The position numbers were made by a program, and so were the translations under genes. A stretch of 64,000 nt of DNA from Pseudomonas sp. (GTDB lineage: Bacteria; Pseudomonadota; Gammaproteobacteria; Pseudomonadales; Pseudomonadaceae): the NCBI RefSeq assembly GCF_030147005.1, contig NZ_JASLAW010000095.1:1-64000 (forward strand), written 5' to 3'. A model generated the notes under the pieces. It did no database searches and was not told where the DNA came from. It saw only the letters and a list, made by a program, of their open reading frames with translations. Positions within the stretch are counted from its first letter, which is position 1, and each line of letters begins with the position of its first letter. Positions 50,599 through 60,500 of this stretch are shown piece after piece.

Positions 50599-52566
50599 AT
50601 GGCCGGGCTGATTCCCCAGAGCTTTATTGACGACCTTCTTAACCGCACCGACATCGTCGATGTAGTCAGCTCCCGCGTGCAACTGAAAAAAGCCGGCAAG
50701 AACTACACCGCCTGCTGCCCGTTCCATAAAGAAAAAACCCCGTCGTTCAGTGTCAGCCCGGACAAGCAGTTCTATTACTGCTTCGGGTGCGGCGCCGGCG
50801 GCAACGCCCTCGGCTTCCTGATGGACCACGACAACCTGGATTTCCCCCAGGCCGTCGAGGACCTGGCGAAAGCCGCCGGTATGGAAATCCCCCGCGAAGA
50901 AAGTGGCCGTGCGCACAAGCCGCGACAACCCACCGACTCGCCGCTGTACCCGCTATTGACCGCCGCTGCCGACTTCTATCGGCAGGCGCTTAAAACCCAT
51001 CCGCAGCGCAAAGCCGCTGTCGATTACCTCAAGGGCCGCGGCCTCACCGGCGAAATCGCCCGGGACTTCGGCCTCGGTTTTGCCCCCCCCGGCTGGGACA
51101 ACCTGTACAAGCACCTGAGCAGCGATACGCTTCAGCAAAAAGCCATGATTGACGCCGGCCTGCTGGTGGAAAACGCCGAGACCGGCAAACGTTATGACCG
51201 CTTCCGTGACCGCGTGATGTTTCCGATCCGCGACAGCCGCGGCCGCATCATCGCTTTCGGCGGCCGAGTATTGGGCGACGACAAACCCAAGTACCTGAAC
51301 TCCCCGGAAACCGCGGTTTTCCATAAAGGCCAGGAACTCTACGGCCTGTTCGAAGCGCGCAAGAACAACCGCAACCTCGACGAGATCATCGTGGTTGAAG
51401 GCTATATGGACGTCATCGCCCTGGCCCAGCAGGGGCTGCGCAATGCGGTTGCCACTCTCGGCACCGCCACCAGCGAAGAGCACTTGAAGCGCCTGTTCCG
51501 CGTCGTGCCCAGCGTGCTGTTCTGTTTCGACGGCGACCAGGCCGGCCGCAACGCCGCCTGGCGCGCGCTTGAGGCCACGCTGTCGAGCCTGCAGGATGGG
51601 CGCCGCGCACGTTTTCTGTTCTTGCCCGAGGGCGAAGACCCGGACACCCTGGTGCGCTCGGAAGGCACCGACGCGTTCCGTGCGCGCATCAATCAACATG
51701 CACAGCCGCTGGCGGACTATTTCTTCCAGCAATTGACCGAAGAAGCCGACCCGCGCTCGCTTGAAGGCAAGGCCCATATGGCCACCCTCGCGGCGCCGTT
51801 GATCGACAAGGTCCCGGGCGCCAATTTGCGCACCTTGATGCGCCAACGCCTGCTGGAAATTACCGGGCTGAGCGGCGAAGCCGTGAGCCAGCTGGTGCAT
51901 AGCGCCCCCCAGGATGCGCCACCCGCCTACGATCCAGGCATGGATTACGATGCCATGCCGGATTATTCCGACTTCCAACCGCAGGAGGCGTATACGCCCC
52001 AGCAGGATTGGACTCCGAAGAAACCCGGTGCCGGCGGCAAGAAATGGGACAAGAAGCCCTGGAGCAAGAATGGTAAACGCGGTGAGCGCGATGAGGCCTA
52101 CGCCCCGCGCACTCCGGTTGGCGTAGAAGCGCCGACGCTGATTGCACTGCGCACGCTCATCCATCACCCGCAACTGGCGGGCAAGGTTGAAAGCGCCGAT
52201 CATTTCGCCAACGAGAGCAACACTTATGCCCAGGTGCTTATCGCCTTGATCGAAGCCGTGCAGAAAAATCCTAAGCTAAACTCAATTCAGCTGATGGCCC
52301 GCTGGCATGGCACCGAACAGGGCCGCCTGTTGAGGGCGCTCGCGGAAAAGGAGTGGCTAATTGACGGCGATAACCTTGAACAACAGTTTTTAGACACCAT
52401 TAATAGGTTATCCGCGGGTCAGCACACACAGACCCTCGATGAGCTCATTAAGAGAGCAAGGCAGCCGGGATTGTCGGCTGAAGAGCAAATTCAGATAGCA
52501 AAACAGATGCGCGACCTTTTAAAACAGAACGTTTGCACATCAAACCCGACCTCAGCTGGCGTGTGA
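50599..52566 (+). CDS. dnaG: DNA primase
   Basis: Makes RNA primers at the replication fork. The 655-residue product has the CHC2-type zinc site (CPFHKEKTPSF and YYCFGCGAGGN, about 40-66), the RNAP-like core, the TOPRIM motifs VVEGYMD and FDGDQAGR, a Pro/Lys-rich linker (about 440-500) and the helicase-binding C-terminus. It is the middle gene of the rpsU-dnaG-rpoD operon; a candidate rpoD promoter follows its stop. Confidence 0.97.
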   Translation: MAGLIPQSFIDDLLNRTDIVDVVSSRVQLKKAGKNYTACCPFHKEKTPSFSVSPDKQFYYCFGCGAGGNALGFLMDHDNLDFPQAVEDLAKAAGMEIPREESGRAHKPRQPTDSPLYPLLTAAADFYRQALKTHPQRKAAVDYLKGRGLTGEIARDFGLGFAPPGWDNLYKHLSSDTLQQKAMIDAGLLVENAETGKRYDRFRDRVMFPIRDSRGRIIAFGGRVLGDDKPKYLNSPETAVFHKGQELYGLFEARKNNRNLDEIIVVEGYMDVIALAQQGLRNAVATLGTATSEEHLKRLFRVVPSVLFCFDGDQAGRNAAWRALEATLSSLQDGRRARFLFLPEGEDPDTLVRSEGTDAFRARINQHAQPLADYFFQQLTEEADPRSLEGKAHMATLAAPLIDKVPGANLRTLMRQRLLEITGLSGEAVSQLVHSAPQDAPPAYDPGMDYDAMPDYSDFQPQEAYTPQQDWTPKKPGAGGKKWDKKPWSKNGKRGERDEAYAPRTPVGVEAPTLIALRTLIHHPQLAGKVESADHFANESNTYAQVLIALIEAVQKNPKLNSIQLMARWHGTEQGRLLRALAEKEWLIDGDNLEQQFLDTINRLSAGQHTQTLDELIKRARQPGLSAEEQIQIAKQMRDLLKQNVCTSNPTSAGV

Positions 52567-52580
52567 GGTCATAGCTCGGG

Positions 52581-52586
52581 TATAAT
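52581..52586 (+). promoter_or_regulatory. Candidate -10 box upstream of rpoD
   Basis: A perfect TATAAT preceded by GGG lies 48 bases before the rpoD start in the 67-base dnaG-rpoD gap. The -35 region (about 52558-52563) is poor, so this is tentative. Confidence 0.35.
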
Positions 52587-52633
52587 CCTCGGCTTGTTTT
52601 TTGCCCGCCAAGACCTTCAGTGGATAGGGTGTT

Positions 52634-54484
52634 ATGTCCGGAAAAGCGCAACAGCAGTCTCGTATCAAAGAGTTGATCACCCTTGGTCGTGAGCAGAAGT
52701 ATCTGACTTACGCAGAGGTCAACGACCACCTGCCTGAGGATATTTCAGATCCAGAGCAGGTGGAAGACATCATCCGCATGATTAATGACATGGGGATCCC
52801 CGTACACGAGAGTGCTCCGGATGCGGACGCCCTTATGTTGGCCGACGCCGATACCGACGAGGCAGCCGCTGAAGAAGCCGCTGCCGCGTTGGCCGCGGTG
52901 GAGACCGACATCGGTCGCACGACTGACCCTGTGCGCATGTATATGCGTGAAATGGGTACCGTCGAGTTGCTGACACGTGAAGGCGAAATCGAAATCGCCA
53001 AGCGTATCGAAGAGGGCATCCGTGAAGTGATGGGCGCAATTGCGCACTTCCCTGGCACGGTTGACCACATTCTCTCCGAGTACACTCGTGTCACCACCGA
53101 AGGTGGCCGCCTGTCTGACGTCCTGAGCGGTTATATCGACCCGGACGACGGCATTGCGCCTCCTGCCGCTGAAATACCGCCGCCTGTCGATCCGAAGGCA
53201 GCGAAAGCGGACGACGACTCCGACGACGACGAGGCTGAAGCCAGCACCGACGACGAAGAAGAAGTCGAAAGCGGTCCAGACCCGGTCATCGCTGCACAGC
53301 GTTTCGGTGCGGTTTCCGATCAAATGGAAATCACCCGCAAGGCTCTGAAAAAGCATGGTCGTGGCAACAAGCAGGCAATTGCCGAGCTGCTTGCCCTGGC
53401 TGAGCTGTTCATGCCGATCAAGCTGGTACCGAAGCAATTCGAAGGCCTGGTTGAACGCGTTCGTAGCGCCCTTGAGCGCCTGCGTGCACAAGAGCGTGCG
53501 ATCATGCAGCTCTGTGTCCGTGATGCGCGCATGCCGCGTACCGACTTCCTGCGCCAGTTCCCGGGCAACGAAGTTGACCAAACCTGGAGCGACGCCCTGG
53601 CCAAAGGCAAGGCGAAGTACGCCGAAGCCATTGGTCGCCTGCAGCCGGACATCATCCGTTGCCAGCAGAAACTGAGCGCGCTGGAGACTGAAACAGGCCT
53701 GACGATTGCCGAGATCAAGGATATCAACCGTCGCATGTCGATCGGTGAGGCTAAAGCCCGCCGCGCGAAGAAAGAGATGGTTGAAGCAAACCTGCGTCTG
53801 GTGATCTCCATCGCCAAGAAGTACACCAACCGTGGCCTGCAATTCCTCGACCTGATCCAGGAAGGCAACATCGGCTTGATGAAGGCTGTGGACAAGTTCG
53901 AATACCGTCGCGGCTACAAATTCTCGACTTATGCCACCTGGTGGATCCGTCAGGCGATCACTCGCTCGATCGCCGACCAGGCCCGCACCATCCGTATTCC
54001 GGTGCACATGATCGAGACCATCAACAAGCTCAACCGTATTTCCCGGCAGATGTTGCAGGAAATGGGTCGCGAGCCGACCCCGGAAGAGCTGGGCGAACGC
54101 ATGGAAATGCCTGAGGATAAAATCCGCAAGGTATTGAAGATCGCTAAAGAGCCGATCTCCATGGAAACGCCAATTGGCGATGACGAAGACTCCCATCTGG
54201 GTGACTTCATCGAAGACTCGACGATGCAGTCGCCAATTGATGTCGCTACCGTTGAGAGCCTTAAAGAAGCGACTCGCGACGTACTCTCCGGCCTCACTGC
54301 CCGTGAAGCCAAGGTATTGCGCATGCGCTTCGGCATCGACATGAATACCGACCACACCCTTGAGGAAGTCGGTAAGCAGTTTGACGTGACCCGTGAGCGG
54401 ATCCGTCAGATCGAAGCCAAGGCGTTGCGCAAGTTGCGCCACCCGACGCGAAGCGAGCATCTGCGCTCCTTCCTCGACGAGTGA
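52634..54484 (+). CDS. rpoD: RNA polymerase primary sigma factor RpoD (sigma-70)
   Basis: Housekeeping sigma factor. The 616-residue product has region 1.1, region 1.2 ([21 protein letters not shown]), an acidic non-conserved region (about 185-215), region 2 ([41 protein letters not shown]), region 3 and region 4.2 ([20 protein letters not shown]). It ends before a strong terminator. Confidence 0.98.
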   Translation: MSGKAQQQSRIKELITLGREQKYLTYAEVNDHLPEDISDPEQVEDIIRMINDMGIPVHESAPDADALMLADADTDEAAAEEAAAALAAVETDIGRTTDPVRMYMREMGTVELLTREGEIEIAKRIEEGIREVMGAIAHFPGTVDHILSEYTRVTTEGGRLSDVLSGYIDPDDGIAPPAAEIPPPVDPKAAKADDDSDDDEAEASTDDEEEVESGPDPVIAAQRFGAVSDQMEITRKALKKHGRGNKQAIAELLALAELFMPIKLVPKQFEGLVERVRSALERLRAQERAIMQLCVRDARMPRTDFLRQFPGNEVDQTWSDALAKGKAKYAEAIGRLQPDIIRCQQKLSALETETGLTIAEIKDINRRMSIGEAKARRAKKEMVEANLRLVISIAKKYTNRGLQFLDLIQEGNIGLMKAVDKFEYRRGYKFSTYATWWIRQAITRSIADQARTIRIPVHMIETINKLNRISRQMLQEMGREPTPEELGERMEMPEDKIRKVLKIAKEPISMETPIGDDEDSHLGDFIEDSTMQSPIDVATVESLKEATRDVLSGLTAREAKVLRMRFGIDMNTDHTLEEVGKQFDVTRERIRQIEAKALRKLRHPTRSEHLRSFLDE

Positions 54485-54490
54485 TACCAG

Positions 54491-54516
54491 AACCCCCGGC
54501 CCAGGCCGGGGGTTTT
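54491..54516 (+). terminator. Terminator of the rpsU-dnaG-rpoD operon
   Basis: A perfect 10-bp stem AACCCCCGGC/GCCGGGGGTT (54491-54500 with 54505-54514) with a 4-nt loop runs into TTTT, 7 bases after rpoD. Confidence 0.92.
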
Positions 54517-54619
54517 GCTTTCCACCCATTATTTTGCACAGATTAACTTCCCCGCAACGCCCCGCCCTCGCAATGCCCGTCTACACTCGAGACATTCCCC
54601 GTGCCATAACGAGACCGTT

Positions 54620-57600
54620 ATGCCCAGATTGCCGACCGTGATAATGCTGTCGCTGCTGACCTGGACCGCAACGGCTGGCGCGTTGACTCTCACTGATGAT
54701 GAGCGTAGCTGGCTGACGGACCATCAAGAGCTGCGTATTGGGGTGGATGCGTCCTGGCCACCCTTTGAATACCGCGACGAAAATGGCCGCTACCAAGGCC
54801 TGGCCGCCGACTATGTGCGCCTTATCCAGGATCGCCTGGACATCAGGGTCAAGCTGATCGAACCGGTAAATTGGACCGCCTTGCTCGAACAAGTACGCAA
54901 CAATCAGCTCGACCTGCTCCCCGGCATTATGTCCACCCCTGAACGCCAGAGTTTCCTGGCCTTCACGCGCCCCTATCTCGACTTCCCCATCGTGATACTG
55001 GCCCATGAAGGCGGCGCGAAGCCGCGCAGCCTCAAAGACTTGTACGGGCTGAAAATCGCCGTGGTGGAAAACTATGCGCCCCATGAATTACTGCGCAACC
55101 ACCATCCGGACCTCAATCTCGTCGCGATGCCTAACGTCAGCTCCATGCTGCAGGCACTGGCTACCGATGAAGTGGATGCGGTCGTCAGCGACCTGGCCTC
55201 CAGCGTCTGGAGCCTGCGCCAACTGAAACTTGATGGTTTGTACGTCAGCGGCGAAACACCCTACCGCTATCAGCTGGCGATGGCCGTGCCACAGGATGAG
55301 AAAATACTGGTGGGCATTCTGGACAAGGTCCTCGCCGATCTCAGCCCAGCCGAAACCAATGCAATCCAGCAGCATTGGGTGGGCAGCTCCAGCGATCACC
55401 GCACATTCTGGGCGGATGTGTTGATGTACGGTCTACCAGCGGTGTTGGTGCTAAGCACCGTGCTGGCCATTGTGATTCGAATTAATCGCCGGCTCAGCTC
55501 GGAAATTTCCCGCCGGGTGACCCTTGAGCAAGAACTGCGTAGCAGCGAGTACCATTATCGCAGCTTGGTGGAGAGCCTGTCCGCCATCGCCTGGGAATCC
55601 AACGTCCGCGATTTCACCTACAGCTACGTCTCGCCCCACGCCGAAGAGTTGCTTGGCTACCCCCGCGCCCATTGGATGATCCCTGGCTTCTGGCGCAACA
55701 TCATTCACCCTGCCGACCTGACGCGCGCCGAAACGTATTGCTACCGCGAAACCCGCGCCAACCGTGATCACAGCATCGACTATCGTGTTATCACCGCCGA
55801 CGGCCGCTGTCTGTGGGTGCGCGACATTGTCAGCCTGATCAAATACGGCCCGGAACCGGTGCTGCGCGGCTTGATGATCGACATCAGCGAAGCCAAACGT
55901 ACGGAAGAGGCACTGCTGCTGTCCGAGCAGAAGTTTGCCAAGGCGTTCCATGCCTCCCCCGATGGCTTGTTACTGAGCCGTCAAAGCGATGGCCTGCTGA
56001 TAGAAGTGAATGAAGGCTTCAGCCACCTGACCGGCTACACCAGCACCCCGTCGCTTGATCAGTCAGCCTTGGACCTCGCCATATGGGTCAACCTCAATGA
56101 ACGCAAGCACATGCTGGAATTGATGCAGCGCGACGGATTTGTCCGCGACTTTATCTGCCATATCCGCCACGTCGATGGCCGGATTCGGCTCTGCGAACTG
56201 TCCAGCCGCCCGCTGCCCATCGGCGGAGAAAACTGCATGCTGACCATCGCCCGCGACATAACCGAACGCCAGCAAATGCAGGAGAAGCTGCAACAAGCTG
56301 CCACGGTATTCGAAAGCACGGCTGAAGGCGTCTTGATCACCGACACGCGACAGAACATCAGCGCAGTTAATCGCGCCTTCAGCGAGATCACCGGCTACAG
56401 CGAGGCTGAAGCACTTGGCCATACACCGCGCCTGCTCGCCTCCGGCCTGCACGACAGCGCATTCTATGCCGCGATGTGGCACCAGTTGACGACACACGAC
56501 CACTGGCAGGGCGAGATCTCCAACCGACGCAAGAACGGTGAGCTGTATCCAAGCTGGCTGACCATCAGTGCCGTGCGCAATCATGACCTGTTGGTTACGC
56601 ACTTCGTGGCCGTATTTGCCGACATCTCCAGCCTCAAGCTCGCCCAGGCGCGCCTCGACTATCAGGCCCATCACGACCCATTAACCGGTCTACCCAACCG
56701 TACGCTGTTTGAAAGCCGACTGCAGGCCGCTCTCATCGGTCAGCAGGAAAGCGGGAATCAAGGCGCGGTGTTGTTTCTCGATCTGGACCGTTTCAAACAC
56801 ATCAACGACAGCCTGGGCCACCCGGTCGGTGACCTGTTGCTCAAAGACATTGCCGTACGCCTCAAAGAGCAACTGCGTGATATCGACACCGTTGCACGAC
56901 TGGGCGGCGATGAATTCATCATCCTGCTGCCCGGCCTGCAACAGGCCAGCGACGCCCAGAACCTGGCGAATAAGCTGCTCGATTGCTTCACACCCCCCTT
57001 CCAGGCAGGCGAGCACGAGTTCTTTATCAGCGCGAGTATCGGCACCAGCTTGTACCCACAGGACGGCACCGATGTCGCCACGCTGGTCAAAAATGCCGAC
57101 GCCGCGATGTACCGCTCCAAAGCCAAGGGCCGCAACCGTGTTGAACGCTACACCCGCGACCTGACGGCCCAGGCCAATGAACGCGTGGCGCTGGAGCATG
57201 AGCTGCGCCGGGCCATCGAACGTGAAGAGTTGAGCCTGTATTACCAGCCCAAACGCAACTTGATCACCCACGAACTGACCGGCGCCGAAGCCTTGATTCG
57301 CTGGCGCCATCCGACCTTTGGCGAGGTGCCGCCCGAACACTTCATCGCCCTGGCCGAAGAAAACGGCACGATTCTGCAAATTGGTGATTGGGTACTGGAA
57401 CAGGCCTGCCGACAGCTGCACGCCTGGCAAGGTGATTTCGGTGATTTCGGGCCACTGTCCGTCAACCTCGCCGGCGCGCAACTGCGTCACCCCAAGCTGC
57501 TGTCGCGCATCGAACAACTGCTGCGCGATTACCGCCTGGAGCCCGGCTGCCTGCAGCTGGAGATCACCGAAAACTTCATCATGAGCCAGGCCGAAGAAGC

Positions 57601-57991
57601 GCTGGAGGTGCTGCACCAGCTCAAAAAACTGGGCGTGCAACTGGCGATCGATGATTTCGGTACCGGTTATTCTTCCCTCAGTTACCTCAAGCGCCTGCCG
57701 CTGGACTTCCTCAAGATTGACCAATCCTTCGTCCGCGGCCTGCCCGACGACCCTCACGACGCCGCCATCGTGCGCGCCATTATCGCCCTCGGCCACAGCA
57801 TGCAATTCACCCTCATCGCCGAAGGCGTGGAAACCCCCGCACAGCAAGCCTTCCTCGCCGCTGAAGGGTGTGAACAGATGCAAGGCTACATCGTCAGCCT
57901 GCCCCTGCCGCCGGAACTGTTTGCCGCAACCTTCCTTCGCACACGGATGGGGGATTTTTCGGATGGCACACTGAGGAAACCGTCGTTATAA
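54620..57991 (+). CDS. rmcA: RmcA-type SBP-PAS-GGDEF-EAL c-di-GMP signalling protein
   Basis: Membrane protein that probably sets local cyclic-di-GMP in response to a periplasmic ligand and redox or metabolic cues. From ATG 54620 the product is 1123 residues: signal segment (1-20), periplasmic family-3 solute-binding domain (about 25-255), one transmembrane helix (about 268-290) and three PAS domains (about 310-425, 435-550, 555-675). GGDEF (762-766, intact) and EAL (890-892, with QPKRNL before it) follow. Its place right after rpoD matches RmcA of P. aeruginosa, which I recall as longer with four PAS domains. Both catalytic motifs look intact, but which activity dominates cannot be told. Confidence 0.85.
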   Translation: MPRLPTVIMLSLLTWTATAGALTLTDDERSWLTDHQELRIGVDASWPPFEYRDENGRYQGLAADYVRLIQDRLDIRVKLIEPVNWTALLEQVRNNQLDLLPGIMSTPERQSFLAFTRPYLDFPIVILAHEGGAKPRSLKDLYGLKIAVVENYAPHELLRNHHPDLNLVAMPNVSSMLQALATDEVDAVVSDLASSVWSLRQLKLDGLYVSGETPYRYQLAMAVPQDEKILVGILDKVLADLSPAETNAIQQHWVGSSSDHRTFWADVLMYGLPAVLVLSTVLAIVIRINRRLSSEISRRVTLEQELRSSEYHYRSLVESLSAIAWESNVRDFTYSYVSPHAEELLGYPRAHWMIPGFWRNIIHPADLTRAETYCYRETRANRDHSIDYRVITADGRCLWVRDIVSLIKYGPEPVLRGLMIDISEAKRTEEALLLSEQKFAKAFHASPDGLLLSRQSDGLLIEVNEGFSHLTGYTSTPSLDQSALDLAIWVNLNERKHMLELMQRDGFVRDFICHIRHVDGRIRLCELSSRPLPIGGENCMLTIARDITERQQMQEKLQQAATVFESTAEGVLITDTRQNISAVNRAFSEITGYSEAEALGHTPRLLASGLHDSAFYAAMWHQLTTHDHWQGEISNRRKNGELYPSWLTISAVRNHDLLVTHFVAVFADISSLKLAQARLDYQAHHDPLTGLPNRTLFESRLQAALIGQQESGNQGAVLFLDLDRFKHINDSLGHPVGDLLLKDIAVRLKEQLRDIDTVARLGGDEFIILLPGLQQASDAQNLANKLLDCFTPPFQAGEHEFFISASIGTSLYPQDGTDVATLVKNADAAMYRSKAKGRNRVERYTRDLTAQANERVALEHELRRAIEREELSLYYQPKRNLITHELTGAEALIRWRHPTFGEVPPEHFIALAEENGTILQIGDWVLEQACRQLHAWQGDFGDFGPLSVNLAGAQLRHPKLLSRIEQLLRDYRLEPGCLQLEITENFIMSQAEEALEVLHQLKKLGVQLAIDDFGTGYSSLSYLKRLPLDFLKIDQSFVRGLPDDPHDAAIVRAIIALGHSMQFTLIAEGVETPAQQAFLAAEGCEQMQGYIVSLPLPPELFAATFLRTRMGDFSDGTLRKPSL

Positions 57992-57992
57992 T
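57964..57992 (+). promoter_or_regulatory. tRNA gene promoter overlapping the rmcA stop
   Basis: A perfect TATAAT (57987-57992) overlaps the rmcA stop codon and lies 14 bases before the tRNA; a GC-rich discriminator follows. The -35 (TGGCAC, 57964-57969, 17-bp spacer) is weak. Confidence 0.5.
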
Positions 57993-58006
57993 CCGCGTCC
58001 TACTGA

Positions 58007-58083
<77 letters not shown>

Positions 58084-58088
58084 ACTTC

Positions 58089-58112
58089 AAAGCCGCGCAT
58101 TGCGCGGCTTTT
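58089..58112 (+). terminator. Terminator of the tRNA gene
   Basis: AAAGCCGCG/CGCGGCTTTT (58089-58097 with 58103-58112) forms a 9-bp stem with a 5-nt loop and T-rich end, just after the tRNA. Confidence 0.88.
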
Positions 58113-58193
58113 CTGTGTCTGGCGTAGCGGTTCTGTAAGCCGAACCAAGCCTGTAACATGCATGCCCTCTGCCACCGCACTGGAGCTCTGCCC

Positions 58194-58640
58194 TTGCCCG
58201 CCCTGGACGAAATCGACCGCCGACTGATCGCCGCCTTGCAGCTCAACGCCCGCGAGAGCGTTGCCATGCTTGCTCGGCAGCTGGGTATTGCGCGTACCAC
58301 GGTCACTTCGCGCCTGGCACGCCTTGAAAAAACCCAGGTGATTACCGGTTATGGCGTGCGCCTGGGCCAGCGCTTGGCGGATGGTGGTTTGCAGGCGTAT
58401 GTGGGCATCACCGTGCAACCGCGTTCGGGCAAGGAGGTGCTGCGCAGGTTGAGTGCGATGGCTCAGGTGCAGCAGTTGTGCGCGGTAAGCGGCGAATTTG
58501 ATTACGTGGCGTGGCTGCGCACTGAGTCGCCGGAGCAGCTTGATCAGTTGCTGGATCAGATCGGCAGTGTCGATGGCGTGGAAAAAACCACTACGTCGAT
58601 CATTCTCAGTAACAAATTGGACCGCGGGCAACCTATCTGA
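58194..58640 (+). CDS. Lrp/AsnC family transcriptional regulator
   Basis: Leucine-responsive-type regulator, probably of the davBA genes that follow. The 148-residue product has an N-terminal helix-turn-helix (ARQLGIARTTVTSRLARLEK) and a C-terminal RAM ligand domain. I prefer the TTG at 58194 because GGAG lies 8 bases upstream; an ATG at 58158 in frame adds 12 residues but lacks a ribosome site. It lies 146 bases before davB, in the same direction. Lysine as effector is an inference from context. Confidence 0.88.
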   Translation: MPALDEIDRRLIAALQLNARESVAMLARQLGIARTTVTSRLARLEKTQVITGYGVRLGQRLADGGLQAYVGITVQPRSGKEVLRRLSAMAQVQQLCAVSGEFDYVAWLRTESPEQLDQLLDQIGSVDGVEKTTTSIILSNKLDRGQPI

Positions 58641-58786
58641 CCACCCATTTCGTCAGATTGACTAAAACGAGTGCAATACGACGACACATTGCGTCTTATT
58701 AACGAGCGCAACGCTCCCTAAACTGGCTGCCATCTTTTCGTATACTCAACGGGCCCTGTCCCGCCGAGTCGTCAGTAAGGTCAGCC

Positions 58787-60490
58787 ATGAGCATTCCGTC
58801 CAGCAGCATCGCCAAGCCCCATCGCCACCCCACCGACGGTAAAAAGCCCATTACTATCTTCGGCCCGGATTTCCCGTTTGCCTTTGATGACTGGATCGAA
58901 CACCCCGCCGGCCTGGGCAGTATTCCTGCCGCCAGCCACGGCGCCGAAGTGGCGATCGTGGGCGCCGGTATTGCGGGGCTGGTGGCGGCCTACGAACTGA
59001 TGAAGTTGGGCTTGAAGCCGGTGGTGTATGAAGCCTCGAAGATGGGCGGTCGCCTGCGTTCCCAAGCCTTTGAAGGCGCCGAAGGCATAATCGCCGAGCT
59101 GGGCGGGATGCGCTTCCCGGTGTCGTCCACCGCCTTCTACCACTATGTGGACAAGCTGGGCCTGGAAACCAAACCCTTTCCCAACCCGCTGACGCCTGCG
59201 TCCGGCAGTACCGTTATCGATCTGGAAGGCCAGACGCATTACGCGCAGAAAATTTCCGACTTGCCCGTACTGTTCCAGGAAGTGGCCGACGCCTGGGCCG
59301 ATGCCCTGGAAGCCGGTTCGCAGTTCGCCGACATCCAGCAGGCGATCCGCGACCGCGACGTGCCGCGCCTCAAAGAACTGTGGAACGCACTGGTACCGCT
59401 GTGGGACGACCGCACCTTCTACGACTTTGTCGCCACCTCAAAAGCCTTTGCCAAGCTGTCGTTCCATCATCGTGAAGTCTTTGGCCAGGTCGGTTTCGGC
59501 ACCGGCGGTTGGGACTCGGATTTCCCCAACTCCATGCTGGAAATCTTCCGCGTGGTGATGACCAACTGCGACGACCATCAGCACCTGGTCGTTGGCGGCG
59601 TCGCGCAAGTGCCCATGGGCATTTGGCGCCATGCACCGGAGCGCTGTGCCCACTGGCCAGCCGGCACCAGCCTCAGCTCATTGCACAGAGGCGCGCCAAG
59701 GGCGGGCGTGAAGCGCATTGCCCACGCCGCCGAAGGCCGTTTCGCCGTCACCGACACCTACGGTGACACCCGCGAATACGCTGCCGTTTTGACCACCTGC
59801 CAGAGCTGGCTGCTGACCACCCAGATCGAATGCGACGAAACCCTGTTCTCGCAGAAAATGTGGATGGCCCTGGACCGCACGCGCTACATGCAGTCATCAA
59901 AAACCTTCGTAATGGTTGACCGCCCGTTCTGGAAAGACAAAGACCCGGAAACCGGCCGCGACCTGATGAGCATGACCCTGACCGACCGCCTGACCCGTGG
60001 CACCTATCTGTTCGACAATGGCGACGACAAGCCGGGGGTGATCTGCCTGTCCTACTCGTGGATGAGCGACGCACTGAAAATGCTGCCTCAGCCCATCGAT
60101 AAGCGGGTAAAACTGGCACTCGACGCGCTGAAGAAGATCTACCCGAAAGTCGACATCAAAGCGCGCATCATCGGCGACCCGATCACTGTGTCCTGGGAAG
60201 CCGACCCGCATTTCCTCGGGGCCTTCAAAGGTGCATTGCCCGGCCACTACCGGTATAACCAGCGGATGTATGCGCACTTCGTGCAGAAGGATATGCCCGC
60301 CGAACAACGTGGGATTTTTATCGCCGGCGACGACGTTTCCTGGACCCCTGCCTGGGTGGAAGGCGCGGTACAAACCTCGCTGAACGCGGTGTGGGGCATC
60401 ATGACCCACTTCGGCGGCAGCACCCATCCGGAAAACCCAGGGCCCGGTGATGTGTTTGACGAGATAGGGCCGATCGCCCTGCCCGAATAA
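58787..60490 (+). CDS. davB: L-lysine 2-monooxygenase (FAD amine oxidase family)
   Basis: Flavoenzyme expected to oxidatively decarboxylate L-lysine to 5-aminovaleramide. The 567-residue product has the Rossmann motif VGAGIAGL (GxGxxG at 59-64) with Glu82 for the FAD ribose, the GGRL motif and the C-terminal FAD segment (GIFIAGDDVSWTPAWVEGAV). Tryptophan 2-monooxygenase (IaaM) is the closest other member of this family. The amidase gene 10 bases downstream and the Lrp-type regulator match the P. putida dav locus, so lysine is favoured. Confidence 0.82.
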   Translation: MSIPSSSIAKPHRHPTDGKKPITIFGPDFPFAFDDWIEHPAGLGSIPAASHGAEVAIVGAGIAGLVAAYELMKLGLKPVVYEASKMGGRLRSQAFEGAEGIIAELGGMRFPVSSTAFYHYVDKLGLETKPFPNPLTPASGSTVIDLEGQTHYAQKISDLPVLFQEVADAWADALEAGSQFADIQQAIRDRDVPRLKELWNALVPLWDDRTFYDFVATSKAFAKLSFHHREVFGQVGFGTGGWDSDFPNSMLEIFRVVMTNCDDHQHLVVGGVAQVPMGIWRHAPERCAHWPAGTSLSSLHRGAPRAGVKRIAHAAEGRFAVTDTYGDTREYAAVLTTCQSWLLTTQIECDETLFSQKMWMALDRTRYMQSSKTFVMVDRPFWKDKDPETGRDLMSMTLTDRLTRGTYLFDNGDDKPGVICLSYSWMSDALKMLPQPIDKRVKLALDALKKIYPKVDIKARIIGDPITVSWEADPHFLGAFKGALPGHYRYNQRMYAHFVQKDMPAEQRGIFIAGDDVSWTPAWVEGAVQTSLNAVWGIMTHFGGSTHPENPGPGDVFDEIGPIALPE

Positions 60491-60500
60491 GGAGCCTGAC

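Noticed and set aside
52745..54529. Long open frame antisense to rpoD
   Set aside because: rpoD is certain; the antisense product has no domain and no ribosome site.
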